Assembly (NCBI GenBank): GCA_017620435.1
Contig: JAFZQL010000195.1
Coordinates: 1-15,509 of the forward strand
Length of the DNA: 15,509 nt
From: Erysipelotrichaceae bacterium
Lineage (GTDB): Bacteria; Bacillota_I; Bacilli_A; Erysipelotrichales; Erysipelotrichaceae
Direction: 5' to 3'
This document shows positions 1 through 7,567 of this stretch, in pieces. Every line of letters starts with the position of its first letter. Positions within the stretch are counted from its first letter, which is position 1. Under the pieces are notes generated by a model. That model made no database searches. It saw only the letters and a list, made by a program, of their open reading frames with translations, and was not told where the DNA came from. A program made the position numbers and the translations under genes.

Positions 1-24
1 AATGACCGTAATTTTAAATGTGCT

Positions 25-1254
25 TTAATCGACATATCTGTTCCTATTGGAGAAATACAGGGTCAGATAATACTGTACGATCATCGCAGCCGCTACGGCG
101 ATTCCGGATCCTTTGATTCCCATCAGCGGGATCAGAAGCAGACTTCCTGCCGAAAGAACAGCCAGTGAAGCAACAATGATGATCACGTTCAGATAGCTTT
201 TCCGGGAAATCTCTATCCCGCTGGTCACCGTCCAGATCATCGTGTTCAGGATCGGGTTGAATACCAGAAACGGGATCAGCTGTGCTCCTGAACGGTAGGA
301 AGGACCCAGGATGAGACAGATCACGTCTTTGAACATGATCGTGTTGATACCTACGAAAAACATCAGGATCGTAATGTATCTGTTTCCTTTCTGTATAAAA
401 GTCATATCATCCGGATTTTCCGTGTAGTGTCTGGTCTGTATCGGCCTCCAGATCGCCTTAAAAGCCATCTGGAAAACGGAATATACCCCTACCAGGGAAA
501 ACGCCGTTCCGTAGATGCCTATCTCGTAATCCGTACAGTACTGTTCGATAAACAGCTTGTCGGCAGAATCGAAAAGCGAGTAGATGGCAAAATAGATGTA
601 CATCGGCAAGGAATAACGGAAGATCTCCATTTTGTTTTCGGGATATCCGATATCGCTGAACTTCCAGTATTTTCTTGTAGCTGCCGTTCCGATGAGCGCA
701 GAGATCATTACCGAAACGGTCGTCAGCAGCGCAAGAAGGAAAAACTGATTCTCCTTAAATCCGGAGATCAGAACGATCGTGCCGATGCAGTATACCGCCT
801 TTTTGATGATCGAAGCCAGGGAGTATGTACTGCTGTCCAGTACGTTCTGAAGCATTTCATTGGACATTCTCTCCCATACGGTAAAGAAGATGCAGAGAAA
901 CATCAGAACGAAAAAGACCAGAGAATAGTCGATCCGGATCCATCCGTTGAGGAAAAGAAACAGGGAAACGGAAAATACGGCAAGCAGGACAAAAACCGGA
1001 AAAAGAAAACACAGTTTCAGCAGTCCTCTCTTGTCTTCTTCCTTTTCATAGCTGAAGAAAAAACGCAGCAGAGCTTCATTCAATCCGAAGTAGAACAGCG
1101 ATGTCAGAATACCGACGCGCGTATTGAAGATCGTCAGCTTTCCGGAACTGGCCGGATCAATGATCCTTGTAAGGATCGGCGTTGTGAAAAAGCTCAACAG
1201 GATGTTGATCAGTGTTCCCAGTCCGACATTAAAAAAGTGTTTCAGCAGTTTCAT
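25..1254 (-). CDS. Wzx-like polysaccharide flippase (MOP superfamily)
   Basis: A 409-residue integral membrane protein of the Polysacc_synt/MVF type, which would move lipid-linked repeat units across the cytoplasmic membrane. The N-terminus (MKLLKHFFNVGLGTL, then a hydrophobic helix leading to TTPILTRIIDP) is typical of Wzx proteins. Hydrophobic segments alternate with short basic or acidic loops to the C-terminus, consistent with about 12 helices; the length is at the short end for the family. I chose the ATG at 1254. The frame stays open to a TTG at 1299, but that would extend 26 bp into the preceding ATP-grasp gene. No good Shine-Dalgarno precedes 1254, so translation may be coupled to the gene ending 19 bp upstream. 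It is the last gene of the left block. Substrate specificity cannot be read from sequence. Confidence 0.88.
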   Translation of the reverse strand: MKLLKHFFNVGLGTLINILLSFFTTPILTRIIDPASSGKLTIFNTRVGILTSLFYFGLNEALLRFFFSYEKEEDKRGLLKLCFLFPVFVLLAVFSVSLFLFLNGWIRIDYSLVFFVLMFLCIFFTVWERMSNEMLQNVLDSSTYSLASIIKKAVYCIGTIVLISGFKENQFFLLALLTTVSVMISALIGTAATRKYWKFSDIGYPENKMEIFRYSLPMYIYFAIYSLFDSADKLFIEQYCTDYEIGIYGTAFSLVGVYSVFQMAFKAIWRPIQTRHYTENPDDMTFIQKGNRYITILMFFVGINTIMFKDVICLILGPSYRSGAQLIPFLVFNPILNTMIWTVTSGIEISRKSYLNVIIIVASLAVLSAGSLLLIPLMGIKGSGIAVAAAMIVQYYLTLYFSNRNRYVD

Positions 1255-1273
1255 AGCACAAAAAGAAAAACGA

Positions 1274-2332
1274 TCAGCTGTTTTCCGTAAACATGTCAAT
1301 GTATCTTCGAACCATTCTGACGCCGTATTTCGGCTGACATTCAGGCAGTTCCTCGTGAAGCAGCTGCTTGACTCTCAAGTAAGGCAGGTTCATTCCTCCG
1401 GCCTTGAAGATCGCCATGGTAGCAGCGATCCTCGGGTTGACCTCCATCAGGACAGGATCTCCGTTTCTGTCATATCTGAAGTCAAAATCGGCATTACCGT
1501 CCAGATGCAGCAGCCTGACCACTTCACTGCAGATCTCGTAGGCTTTCTTCTCTTCGAAAAGAGTGGCAACCTGCGGTATGCTGGCGACGATGGTATTCGA
1601 CTGCCTTGCACACATATACAGGACTCTGCCGTTATCGGCAAGCAGGTCGACGGAGAATTCCTCTCCGGGCAACGCTTCCATTGCGACCATTTCCGGCATC
1701 TCATCTTTTTCACTCAGTATTTCGATCAGTTCATCATAAGAGATATAGAAGGAATTCGGTTTCTCGTTAAACAGGATATCAAACCTGGATTTTTCCGGAT
1801 CTACGATCCTGATCCCTCTGGAACCGCTGGATTCCAGTGCCTTGACACAGATGGCTTTCCCCGGAAATCCCAGTTTCCTGAAAGCTTCCTTCATTTCATC
1901 GACGTTCCGTACACGATAAAAATCCACCATCGGCAGACCGTTGTCCTTCATGAAGCGGTAAAAATTCAGCTTGTTGTTGCTGATTTCAATCGATTCCCGG
2001 TTGGATATCGAAAGACAGATTCCTTCTTTTTCAAACTTCTTCCTGCTGTCCAGCAGCGGTATCAGTTCGGCTGACATTGTAGGAAGAACGATATCGACTT
2101 TTTCCTTTTTACAGATATCCAGAACGATATCGCAGTAGTCCGGATCCTTGGCTCTGGGAACCTGATAAAAAACATCTACCATCTGCAGTACCGTCTCGTC
2201 GTAGTTCATGTCCGTCCCGACGATCCTGACGTTTCTTTCACCGTTGTTTTTCAGACAGTCTGCCAGTCCGGGCATAAACTGATATGCACAGGCGCTGACC
2301 AGAACCGTAATATCTCTTAATCCTTTTCCCAT
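1274..2332 (-). CDS. ATP-grasp ligase (carbamoyl-phosphate synthase-like)
   Basis: A 352-residue ATP-grasp enzyme. This family activates a carboxylate as acyl phosphate and joins it to an amine or thiol. Residues 1-110 look like a pre-ATP-grasp Rossmann-like domain (ITVLVSACAYQFMPGLADCL). The ATP-grasp fold follows: NNKLNFYRFMKDNGLP at 119-134, KALESSGSRGI at 164-174, GEEFSVDLL at 223-231, and the metal-binding MEVNPRIAATMAIFKAGG at 296-313, where Glu297 and Asn299 are expected Mg2+ ligands. The start at 2332 has a GGGGA about 8 nt upstream and overlaps the preceding gene by 16 bp, indicating coupled translation. With a PLP enzyme and a PIG-L deacetylase just upstream, an amide-forming role on an amino sugar is my inference. 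The substrate is unknown. Confidence 0.85.
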   Translation of the reverse strand: MGKGLRDITVLVSACAYQFMPGLADCLKNNGERNVRIVGTDMNYDETVLQMVDVFYQVPRAKDPDYCDIVLDICKKEKVDIVLPTMSAELIPLLDSRKKFEKEGICLSISNRESIEISNNKLNFYRFMKDNGLPMVDFYRVRNVDEMKEAFRKLGFPGKAICVKALESSGSRGIRIVDPEKSRFDILFNEKPNSFYISYDELIEILSEKDEMPEMVAMEALPGEEFSVDLLADNGRVLYMCARQSNTIVASIPQVATLFEEKKAYEICSEVVRLLHLDGNADFDFRYDRNGDPVLMEVNPRIAATMAIFKAGGMNLPYLRVKQLLHEELPECQPKYGVRMVRRYIDMFTENS

Positions 2333-3546
2333 TGATATGTCCCCAGTACGTCTTCGAAGTCTTCCGCTTTTTTTATCAGCGCTCCGTTCTCGGATACCAT
2401 TGCGCAGTTCGGCGAAATGAAAGGCGGTTTCGATACATTGGAGTATCCTCCCGTATTGCCGAAAACAAGATAGTCTCCGACGCCAAGATCGCCGCTAAAG
2501 CCGCTGTACATGACGTCGTGTTCCAGACAGGTATAGCCGACAAGGTCGGCATTGTTCAGTTCTTCGCTATCACCGCTGTTTCTGATGATCTCGAGCGGCA
2601 GTTTTTTTAAGGTGCAGACCTCGCCCAGATTATGCTTGCTGCAGTTTAAAACCACAAACGTTTTTCCTTTGATGTGCTTTATGCTGCTGACAGTCGCAAC
2701 GAAATCGATATAGCTGTTGATCAGAGTAGTCCCCGGTTCGGTAAACAGGATCGGTCTGTCATCATAGGAATAATCTTTATAATAGGCAGAGAATACAGAT
2801 CCGATCGCCTCGGCATATTCCTCATAGTCCGGAATATCGCTTCCAAACTGATCTGCAAAAGACTTTTCCATTCTGGCAAACATGCCGCTTCCCAGATCGA
2901 TGTACTTCAGCCCGGCATCCTTGAAATACCGTTCCACGATATCCAGCATCCTCTGTGCGCGGTTGCGCCAGGATCCTGTCGATCTTGACTGACCGATATG
3001 ACAGTGAAGACCCTGAATGTGCAGATTTTTCTGATCCTCGACCATGCGGATCGCATGGAGAAGGTCGTCGCTGTCCGTATCGATACCGAAGCGGGAGATA
3101 AAACTCTGACCGATATCAATATTCAGTCTCAGACCGATATAGATATCCCGATCTGCGTTGTTTTCGGCAACGGTACAGATATGTTTCAGTTCTTCCAGAT
3201 TATCCGCATTCAGGATGCCTCCGTTGAGCATCATCCGGTAAGCCGCTTCCCCTTTGATCGGTCCGTTGTATATGATCTGTCTATCTTCGTAACCCGCCTT
3301 TTTCGCAACATAGTATTCCATGTCCGATACGACTTCGGCATATCCGCCCAGTTTCTTGACAAGTTTTGCGATATAAGGAGCGTAATTCGTCTTGTAGGAA
3401 TACGAAAGCTGATACTTGTCGTATCCCGCTTTCATCACACGGTCAAAAGCAGTATAGTTCTCTATAAAATCGTTTTCCCTGAAGACATATAAAGGGTTTC
3501 CGTATGTCGCCAGTAAGCTGTCGATCCTCTGCCTGTCTTTTATCAT
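2317..3546 (-). CDS. LysA-like fold-III PLP enzyme, altered substrate site
   Basis: A 409-residue protein of the alanine-racemase/DAP-decarboxylase fold. PLP-site features are kept: the Schiff-base lysine in YSYKTNY (Lys52), SRFGI at 151-155, HCHIGQS at 181-187, DLGSGMF at 217-223, a cysteine in CLEHD (Cys340) and GGYS at 366-369. Motifs that bind diaminopimelate in true LysA are missing: EPGR is EPGT at 270-273, and the usual DAGxNDxxRPxxY stretch is replaced by NCSKHNLGEVC near 301-311. It is therefore unlikely to be the housekeeping lysine enzyme. It may decarboxylate, or possibly epimerise, another amino acid or a sugar-linked one. The gene starts inside an ATGA overlap with the PIG-L stop and overlaps the ATP-grasp gene by 16 bp. 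Family is clear; the reaction is not. Confidence 0.85.
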   Translation of the reverse strand: MIKDRQRIDSLLATYGNPLYVFRENDFIENYTAFDRVMKAGYDKYQLSYSYKTNYAPYIAKLVKKLGGYAEVVSDMEYYVAKKAGYEDRQIIYNGPIKGEAAYRMMLNGGILNADNLEELKHICTVAENNADRDIYIGLRLNIDIGQSFISRFGIDTDSDDLLHAIRMVEDQKNLHIQGLHCHIGQSRSTGSWRNRAQRMLDIVERYFKDAGLKYIDLGSGMFARMEKSFADQFGSDIPDYEEYAEAIGSVFSAYYKDYSYDDRPILFTEPGTTLINSYIDFVATVSSIKHIKGKTFVVLNCSKHNLGEVCTLKKLPLEIIRNSGDSEELNNADLVGYTCLEHDVMYSGFSGDLGVGDYLVFGNTGGYSNVSKPPFISPNCAMVSENGALIKKAEDFEDVLGTYQWEKD

Positions 3547-4205
3547 AGTTTACTGTTTTCCGAAAAGCTTAATTCTTCTCTTAACACTTCAAACGCTTCC
3601 GCGTATTTCTTGCCGATTTCATAACCCCTGAAACCGCATCTGCATTTTACGCCTTCTACCCAGTTTTCACCGCCGAATTTGTTGTATTCGCTTCTGTGAC
3701 ATTTTAAAGACTCTATCTTAAGATCAACGGTCTCTTCGATGTCGACATACATCTGCGGCTTAAACGCAACATATGACCTTCCCGATGGCGCGATCGGTTC
3801 AAAGAAATACAGGGTGTTCATCCTTCTCGCGGCTGCGATCGTCGCTTTTGATACACCCTCGTGCGCCTGATGCGTGTCGAAAGGATGATGCGTAAAAATG
3901 ATGTCCGGATGATAATCGGAAATGACCAGGTCGATCGCATTTACGACATCGCTTCGGAACGGTATGTCTTTCGTTTCGAAATCCAGGATCGTAATATCGC
4001 TGATCCCCAGAGTATTCAACGCTTCTATTCCTTCTTTTACGGCCGTTTCATCGGATCTTTGAATTTTTCCGTCTTTATTCGTATAGCCCGATTTCGACAT
4101 GATAAGAACCTTTACGGAATGGCCGTTCCGGATCGCCTTCGCAAGCGTTCCGCCGGCAGCCAGTTCGATATCGTCAAGATGTGCACCTACAACAAGAATT
4201 TTCAT
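3543..4205 (-). CDS. PIG-L/LmbE-family N-deacetylase
   Basis: A 220-residue zinc-dependent deacetylase. MKILVVGAHLDD at the N-terminus carries the AH[PL]DD motif. By comparison with MshB, His9 and Asp12 should bind zinc and Asp11 act as general base; HHPFDTHQAH at 106-115 supplies the third ligand, probably His115. Family members remove the N-acetyl group from GlcNAc-type sugars or their conjugates. The frame is open upstream to 4274, but the ATG at 4205 has GGAGG 5 nt before it and begins exactly at the fold's first strand. That GGAGG overlaps the upstream in-frame ATG codon, arguing against the longer form. It is the first gene of the left block and has its own promoter. The likely role is to expose an amine for acylation by the ligase two genes downstream (inference). 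Confidence 0.9.
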   Translation of the reverse strand: MKILVVGAHLDDIELAAGGTLAKAIRNGHSVKVLIMSKSGYTNKDGKIQRSDETAVKEGIEALNTLGISDITILDFETKDIPFRSDVVNAIDLVISDYHPDIIFTHHPFDTHQAHEGVSKATIAAARRMNTLYFFEPIAPSGRSYVAFKPQMYVDIEETVDLKIESLKCHRSEYNKFGGENWVEGVKCRCGFRGYEIGKKYAEAFEVLREELSFSENSKL

Positions 4206-4210
4206 CTTAT

Positions 4211-4215
4211 CCTCC
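4211..4215 (-). promoter_or_regulatory. Ribosome binding site of the PIG-L gene
   Basis: The minus strand reads GGAGG here, 5 nt before the ATG at 4205. It decides the start, because the in-frame ATG nine bases upstream lies across this same sequence. Confidence 0.8.
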
Positions 4216-4233
4216 ATCCGTTTTTTCTTTTTC

Positions 4234-4262
4234 ATTTTACAACAGCCATACAATTCAGGCAA
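4234..4262 (-). promoter_or_regulatory. Predicted sigma-A promoter of the left block
   Basis: On the minus strand TTGCCT (4262-4257, 4 of 6 matches to -35) and TAAAAT (4239-4234, 5 of 6 matches to -10) are separated by exactly 17 nt. Transcription would begin near 4227, giving a leader of about 22 nt that contains the GGAGG of the PIG-L gene. It would drive PIG-L, the LysA-like gene, the ATP-grasp gene and wzx. It is back to back with the plus-strand promoter of the GT2 gene. Confidence 0.55.
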
Positions 4263-4300
4263 TTCTTGACGCATTCCCCTGACTGATGCACTGATTTGAA

Positions 4301-4309
4301 TGATATAAT
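4301..4309 (+). promoter_or_regulatory. Extended -10 promoter, probably giving leaderless mRNA
   Basis: TGATATAAT is a perfect extended -10 (TGnTATAAT). Only 6 nt separate its last base from the ATG at 4316, so the predicted transcription start falls on or beside the A of that ATG. The best -35 near a normal distance is CTGACT at 4279-4284 (4 of 6, 19-nt spacer); a TTGACG at 4266-4271 is too far away. No Shine-Dalgarno sequence is present. Confidence 0.6.
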
Positions 4310-4315
4310 ATGTCT

Positions 4316-5320
4316 ATGAGCGAATCTTTTTTTTCGATTATTATGCCTGTTTATAACACGTACCCTCCTTATCTTAGGGAAGCCGTCGATTCTGTTTTTG
4401 ACCTCGATTACGACAGATATGAATTCATCATCGTCGACGACGGAACAAACAGGACGGAAACGCTCGATGTGTTAAAAGAATATGAAGGCAGATGCACGAT
4501 CATTCATCAGGAAAACAGCGGCATTTCCGCCAGCAGGCTGAAAGCCCTGTCTGTCGCAAAAGGAGACTATGTCGTCTTTCTAGACAGCGATGACCACATC
4601 GACAGAGACGCCTTAAAGGTGCTCAACGGCATCATCCGGGAACACGATCCGGATGTCATCATATCCGAACCGCCGCGTTATCTGGAAGATTACCGGAAGA
4701 TCGAAGCCCGGAACAGGTTCATGGAGGAGGGCGTCGTATCAAAAGAAAGAGTCATTGAAGAATTATGCAGACTGCATATCAACGGCATCGGCGACAAATA
4801 TGTAAGAAGAGAACTCTATCAGGACATGCAGAAGCATATCGACACTTCTTTCATTAACGGAGAAGATCTGCAACAGTCGACATATATCATCCTGAAAGCG
4901 GATTCCTTCTACTATTCCGAATATCCTATCCAGTATTACCGCTACAATCTTCAGAAAAGAGAATACTATGAGGTCTCCGATCTGAATGACATCAACTTTC
5001 CTGTGCCTGCCTACAGGATGCTGTTTGAGCAGCACCATGAATATGACGGATTCCTGCCGGTATTCAAGCAGGCGGTCATGAATTCGGTCGTATACAATGC
5101 CTTTAAGATCTGTAAGGTCTCTCTTTCTGGCAAAGAAAAAGCTGATCTGCTGGATCAGCTGAATGAACTGGAAATCGTTAAGATCCTTTCGGGAATAAAA
5201 GCCGGGGTATCTCCAGTATCTTCCTTCCTGTATGCCGTTCTGACACGCAGGCACTACCGTCTGCTTACCCTGCTGGCGACGATCTATCACAAGATCTTCG
5301 GCTTAAGCAATCTTTACTGA
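4316..5320 (+). CDS. GT2-family glycosyltransferase
   Basis: A 334-residue GT-A fold glycosyltransferase acting on the cytoplasmic side to extend the lipid-linked repeat unit. Seen in sequence: SIIMPVYNTY near residue 7, nucleotide-binding IIVDDG at 38-43, ENSGISASR at 66-74, and the metal-binding DSDD at 90-93 after YVVFL. The C-terminal 200 residues look like the mixed helical tail common in capsule GT2 enzymes. An ATG two codons earlier (4310) is also in frame, but it directly touches the -10 element, so I prefer 4316. It is the only plus-strand gene: divergent from PIG-L and convergent with wzy, with stops overlapping by 7 bp. A run of eight T lies in codons 4-6. Donor and acceptor sugars are unknown. 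Confidence 0.9.
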   Translation: MSESFFSIIMPVYNTYPPYLREAVDSVFDLDYDRYEFIIVDDGTNRTETLDVLKEYEGRCTIIHQENSGISASRLKALSVAKGDYVVFLDSDDHIDRDALKVLNGIIREHDPDVIISEPPRYLEDYRKIEARNRFMEEGVVSKERVIEELCRLHINGIGDKYVRRELYQDMQKHIDTSFINGEDLQQSTYIILKADSFYYSEYPIQYYRYNLQKREYYEVSDLNDINFPVPAYRMLFEQHHEYDGFLPVFKQAVMNSVVYNAFKICKVSLSGKEKADLLDQLNELEIVKILSGIKAGVSPVSSFLYAVLTRRHYRLLTLLATIYHKIFGLSNLY

Positions 5321-6471
5321 TTCTGCCGGGGATCCAGGCTCGCCGCTATCATGACATAGACGATCAGATAGATGGAGGATCCGCTCATGATCGGTTCCAG
5401 AAAGAAGATGATGCTGCAGGTGATGAACCAGCTCAGGACCAGCATGCTAAACGGCGTTCTGGTCCTTTTTCTTCCTGTATATCCATACATCGTTTTCAGG
5501 ACGTGGAAAGAATACACAAGCATACAGACGGCAGGAATGATGCCGGAATAGTCGTAGATGTCTCCCCACAGATCGTGGATGAGAGCTCCCGTCCGGGTGG
5601 AGATCTGCTGGCCTCCCCATAAGTATTTTCCAAACAACGGGAGGGATTTCTTCAGGATTTCAAAACGCTCGGTAAACAGTCCCTTTTTCATAAACCTCTG
5701 GATCAGGCCGATCTGACTGATCTTTTCACCGATGCCGAAAAGATCAAGGGCAAGCACAAGAACGACTGCCGCGATCGCAATACAGCCGTAAATCAGATAT
5801 TTCGCATCGATCTTCTTTCTGATAAAAAGCAGATCATACGTGAAAGAAAACAGCAGCGAAATAAACAGGATCAGGAAACTCGATCTTCTTCCCAGGGCAA
5901 CGCAGTAGAACGTGGAAAACAGGAACAGGGCGATGCCCAGCCATTTCTTTTTCCGGTTCTCCTCAAATCTGGCGAGATAGTAGATGCAGGATGAAATCAG
6001 ATAGTAATTGGCCGCGATGATAGTCGTTCTGACTCTTACCCTCAGCCAGAAATCATAATGGGACGGCTTGTTGAACATGTAGGACAGGTCGTTATACCAG
6101 TAGCTGAGTTCATAGCAGCAGTCCAGAACAAGGAGCGCAGCCATGCCGAATGCGAGCAGATAGATCAGCTTTCTGACATTTTCTTCGCTGTCTTCCTTCA
6201 GATTGCCGCCGATGTAGTAGGCCATCGGAACGCTGAATCCCATGACGCTGTAAAGGCCCAGCTTATAGGAAAACAGGAAAAACGACAAGGCAAACAGGCA
6301 GAGGACCACGAATACTTTCACGTTCTTTACCCGGATCCGGAAATGATGATCGACAAACAGGATCAGACAGATCACCGGCAGAAAAAACTGGCCGTAGTGA
6401 AACAGATTGACCGCTGTCGCAAACAGCAGGATATTGATCATGAAATTGACATATTTCTTATCTGACCACAT
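5314..6471 (-). CDS. Wzy-like O-antigen/capsule polymerase
   Basis: A roughly 385-residue protein with about ten or more hydrophobic segments. It has a central loop before RMKKGLFTERFEILKKSLP-like sequence and a larger soluble loop containing HDLWGDIYDYSG, resembling the periplasmic loop with a conserved H and D/N seen in Wzy and WaaL proteins. Wzy proteins share little sequence, so the call rests on topology, that loop and context. It would polymerise repeat units outside the membrane. I chose the ATG at 6471 because AAAGGA lies 9 nt upstream; an in-frame ATG at 6489 has a weaker site. It overlaps the preceding GT4 gene by 14 bp, is the last gene of the right block, and overlaps the convergent GT2 stop. 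Confidence 0.78.
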   Translation of the reverse strand: MWSDKKYVNFMINILLFATAVNLFHYGQFFLPVICLILFVDHHFRIRVKNVKVFVVLCLFALSFFLFSYKLGLYSVMGFSVPMAYYIGGNLKEDSEENVRKLIYLLAFGMAALLVLDCCYELSYWYNDLSYMFNKPSHYDFWLRVRVRTTIIAANYYLISSCIYYLARFEENRKKKWLGIALFLFSTFYCVALGRRSSFLILFISLLFSFTYDLLFIRKKIDAKYLIYGCIAIAAVVLVLALDLFGIGEKISQIGLIQRFMKKGLFTERFEILKKSLPLFGKYLWGGQQISTRTGALIHDLWGDIYDYSGIIPAVCMLVYSFHVLKTMYGYTGRKRTRTPFSMLVLSWFITCSIIFFLEPIMSGSSIYLIVYVMIAASLDPRQNQ

Positions 6472-7567
6472 CTTTACTGATCCTTTCATAGAATTCCGTC
6501 AGCCATCTGCAGGTATCCGAAATATCATAACCCGCTTTCTTGATCTGATCAAACGTATCTTTTCTTTCGAACTGGCTGTCCAGTCTTTTTGCCCACAGGT
6601 CGGCATCCAGCGGCAGAAACTCGCATACATCCGTAATCTTAACTTCTTGGGAAACGACATCGCTTAAGATGCAGGTGATTCCGGAAGCCTGCGCTTCAAC
6701 AGCAGCCACTGACAGGCCTTCATAAACAGAAGGCATGATATAACAGTCCGCCATCTGCAGCAGTTTATCCACGTCGTTTCTTCTTCCCAGAAGAAAAACA
6801 TGATCATTCAGATGATAGGCATCGATCCTGTCCCGGATGATCTGTTCCTTCTCTCCTACTCCGGCGATATACAGACGGCTGTCAGGAGAGTTTTGACACA
6901 GTTTTCTGAAGACTTCCAGAGAAAACAGATGGTTTTTCTGATCGCTGAGACTTCCTACCTGAAGATACACTTTTTCATCTTTGATCCCGAACTGTTTCCT
7001 GTATTCTTTTCTGGCTGAAGGATCATAGCGGAATTTTCCGGCATCGATTGCGTTGTTCAGAACAAAAAACCGGTCGGAAGCGACGATCCTGTCGCCGAAG
7101 AGCCATCTGCCGGCATCCCTGGAACAGCCGAAATAATAATCGGACTGGTATCTAAGCGGATACTGCAGGATGCTTTTGACAAACGAAGACAGGCCTTTTC
7201 CATTCGAGGTGTTATGGGAATGAATGATGGTCTTTAAGCCGTGTCTGCGGGCAACAGGCAGATAGATCGATGCGTAACTCCTGGCATGAGAATGCAGGAT
7301 GGAGTATTCCGGATGCGTCTGAAACAGATAGTCCCAGGCCGCTCTTACTTCCGCATAGTTTCTTCCGTTAAATACCGGTACTGTATAAACCTTTCCGCCA
7401 AGTTCCTCAACCAGAGGAAGATAGGCATCGTATTCCGGATGATCCACGACAAAATCGAACTGTATCCTGCTTCTGTCGATGTGCTGATACAGATTCATGA
7501 TCATGGCTTGAGATCCGCCGTTATACAGACTGGCGATCATCTGTAATACTTTTACCGGTTCTGACAT
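6458..7567 (-). CDS. GT4-family glycosyltransferase (EpsF-like)
   Basis: A 369-residue GT-B fold enzyme expected to act in the cytoplasm on the lipid-linked saccharide. The N-terminal domain has LYNGGSQAMIMNLY at 14-27 and the IIHSHNTS segment at 114-121. The C-terminal donor-binding domain has LQVGSLSDQKNH near 202-213 and the retaining-enzyme E-x7-E motif in PSVYEGLSVAAVEAQASG (Glu283 and Glu291). This wording of the motif is typical of the EpsF-like group in Gram-positive exopolysaccharide clusters. It overlaps the upstream GT4 gene by 16 bp and the downstream wzy gene by 14 bp, pointing to coupled translation. The sugar transferred cannot be deduced. Confidence 0.9.
   Translation of the reverse strand: MSEPVKVLQMIASLYNGGSQAMIMNLYQHIDRSRIQFDFVVDHPEYDAYLPLVEELGGKVYTVPVFNGRNYAEVRAAWDYLFQTHPEYSILHSHARSYASIYLPVARRHGLKTIIHSHNTSNGKGLSSFVKSILQYPLRYQSDYYFGCSRDAGRWLFGDRIVASDRFFVLNNAIDAGKFRYDPSARKEYRKQFGIKDEKVYLQVGSLSDQKNHLFSLEVFRKLCQNSPDSRLYIAGVGEKEQIIRDRIDAYHLNDHVFLLGRRNDVDKLLQMADCYIMPSVYEGLSVAAVEAQASGITCILSDVVSQEVKITDVCEFLPLDADLWAKRLDSQFERKDTFDQIKKAGYDISDTCRWLTEFYERISKDVVR

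Noticed and set aside
427..1290. Plus-strand open frame (287 codons) antisense to wzx
   Set aside because: The composition (many charged and Gln residues) is the complement of a membrane protein gene, with no domain.
1255..1299. Longer wzx N-terminus from the TTG at 1299
   Set aside because: It adds 15 polar residues, overlaps the upstream gene and has a non-ATG start; the ATG at 1254 begins the typical Wzx N-terminus.
4266..4271. TTGACG as the -35 of the GT2 promoter
   Set aside because: It is 32 bp from the TATAAT, far beyond a normal 16-19 bp spacing.
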